Assembly: GCA_021819605.1 (NCBI GenBank) | Contig: JAKAQT010000026.1 | Location: 1-14,145, forward strand | DNA length: 14,145 nt | Direction: 5' to 3' | From: Thermoplasmata archaeon | Lineage (GTDB): Archaea; Thermoplasmatota; Thermoplasmata; Thermoplasmatales; Thermoplasmataceae | Shown: positions 13,301 to 14,145 of the stretch, piece after piece | Numbering within the stretch: the stretch's first letter is position 1 | Layout of the letters: each line of letters starts with the position of its first letter | Notes under the pieces: model-generated | What the model was told of the DNA's origin: nothing | The model's database searches: none | Seen by the model: the letters and a program-made list of their open reading frames with translations, nothing else | Program-made: the position numbers and the translations under genes

Positions 13301-14145
13301 CTACTGTAGGTTCCCGCCTGAAATCCGGAACGAATCACTGCAGTAGAGGGCAATGCCCGAGGGCACCTTTGGATAGAAGTACGTGGACTTCTGAGGAAGC
13401 AGGCGGCCATCCTCTATCATGGAGATGAAGACAGACTTGTTCCATTCAGGCATAAGGAATGAAAAGCCTGATCTGCCGCTGTCAACCTCATCCACGGCAA
13501 TGACCCTGTTGTGCGTGTAAATAACCTTTGTTGAGAGGTTCTTCTGGGTCATTCCGATTATCTGCCTGAGTATGAGGTTGCTCACCAGGGACGGGTCACC
13601 GGCATACTTGTACTTCTTGCTGCACCCGATTGCATCAAAGGCAATTGGCTTTGGAGATAGGGAATGATATCTTCCGTCGTATAGGACTATTGATTCCTGG
13701 CCATGATCTCCATTCATCTCCCTGACATCGAAATATTCACGGATGCTATCCATGAATGCTGAAATCTCAAACTCCCTGCTCACAACCCTGTGAATTCCCC
13801 CAATCAGGAGGGAATCACTCTGGAGCGATGTAACATAGGACATGGTGAATTTCCAGAAATCCCTGTTTTCGCCGGTGCTTTCACGGTAAAGATTCCTTGT
13901 TGCCTGCAGCCTGTGATGGCCATCGGCAACCACTGCATTCTCTCTCTGCAGCGACTGCCTGATGCTCTCTATTGATCGCGGATCTGTCAGGAAATATACG
14001 GAATTTGAAACCCCATCAGGCTCATGGAAGATCTTTGCCGGGGACATCTGCCTTACGGCGGCCCTGAGTATTCGCTCGAAACTGGTGCCGTTCACTGTGA
14101 GGAAAATTGGTTCCAGCTGGCACGATGTCTTTTCCATCAGCTTTA
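13301..14145 (-). CDS. DUF1015 family protein, C-terminal part (runs off the window)
   Basis: C-terminal part (about 280 residues) of a DUF1015 protein (COG4198), usually about 400 or more residues, so the N-terminus lies beyond 14145. The frame is open to the window edge, and the Met at 14137 is probably internal. Family landmarks are VVADGHHRLQATRNLYRE, matching the conserved ADGHHRYETA-type motif, and LLPQKSTYFYPKVPSGIAL near the C-terminus. The family is soluble and of unsettled biochemical role. In other organisms it is often found near serine biosynthesis genes; nothing in this window supports or denies such a link. Confidence 0.85.
   Translation of the reverse strand, partial: KLMEKTSCQLEPIFLTVNGTSFERILRAAVRQMSPAKIFHEPDGVSNSVYFLTDPRSIESIRQSLQRENAVVADGHHRLQATRNLYRESTGENRDFWKFTMSYVTSLQSDSLLIGGIHRVVSREFEISAFMDSIREYFDVREMNGDHGQESIVLYDGRYHSLSPKPIAFDAIGCSKKYKYAGDPSLVSNLILRQIIGMTQKNLSTKVIYTHNRVIAVDEVDSGRSGFSFLMPEWNKSVFISMIEDGRLLPQKSTYFYPKVPSGIALYCSDSFRISGGNLQ

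Overview
The window looks like chromosomal DNA of a Thermoplasmatales-type archaeon (Thermoplasma/Ferroplasma relatives; species not determined). The reasons are an Orc1/Cdc6 replication initiator, ribosomal protein L40e, an archaeal UPF0200 P-loop kinase, and a two-subunit 2-oxoacid:ferredoxin oxidoreductase with fused gamma-alpha subunit as in Sulfolobus and Thermoplasma. TATA-like boxes also lie about 25-30 bases before many start codons, so several mRNAs appear leaderless or nearly so. Base composition is moderate and fairly even. No rRNA, tRNA or CRISPR array was recognised.

Layout, left to right. A site-2-type membrane metalloprotease (86-1660) is followed by a 49-residue L40e gene (1729-1878) and purQ (1888-2679). 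Convergent to these is a minus-strand pair: a 97-residue protein of unknown function (3230-3523), then the UPF0200 kinase (2660-3202), whose 3' end overlaps purQ. A 463-base gap without a convincing gene precedes the overlapping alpha and beta genes of the oxidoreductase (3987-6798). Next come a LysE/RhtB-type exporter (minus) and a class I methyltransferase-like gene (plus), divergent from one shared AT-rich promoter. Two minus-strand genes follow, orc1/cdc6 and folC.

The 11.04-12.21 kb region is the least ordinary part. On the minus strand it holds decayed IS200/IS605-type tnpB remnants. One has the RuvC-I motif (GVDMG) joined in frame to the C-terminal part (ALNIRN...KPTQVE), so the middle of the nuclease is deleted. 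Two similar palindromic hairpins of the type found at the right ends of such elements lie there in the same orientation, about 365 bases apart. This is best read as a graveyard of several nested or successive insertions.

Right of it are a two-cluster ferredoxin with one cluster cysteine replaced, a probable frameshifted membrane-protein remnant, a five-helix membrane protein (possibly DUF1453/CcdC-like) and the C-terminal part of a DUF1015 protein that runs off the window.

Functionally, the oxidoreductase would decarboxylate 2-oxoacids to acyl-CoA and pass electrons to ferredoxins such as the one at 12.2 kb. PurQ and FolC belong to purine and folate metabolism. L40e and Orc1 are housekeeping genes. 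I found no coherent new defence or biosynthetic system. The points most worth a second look are the tnpB remnants with their hairpins, the ferredoxin's altered cluster, the frameshifted remnant beside it, and the unknown 97-residue protein paired with the UPF0200 kinase.
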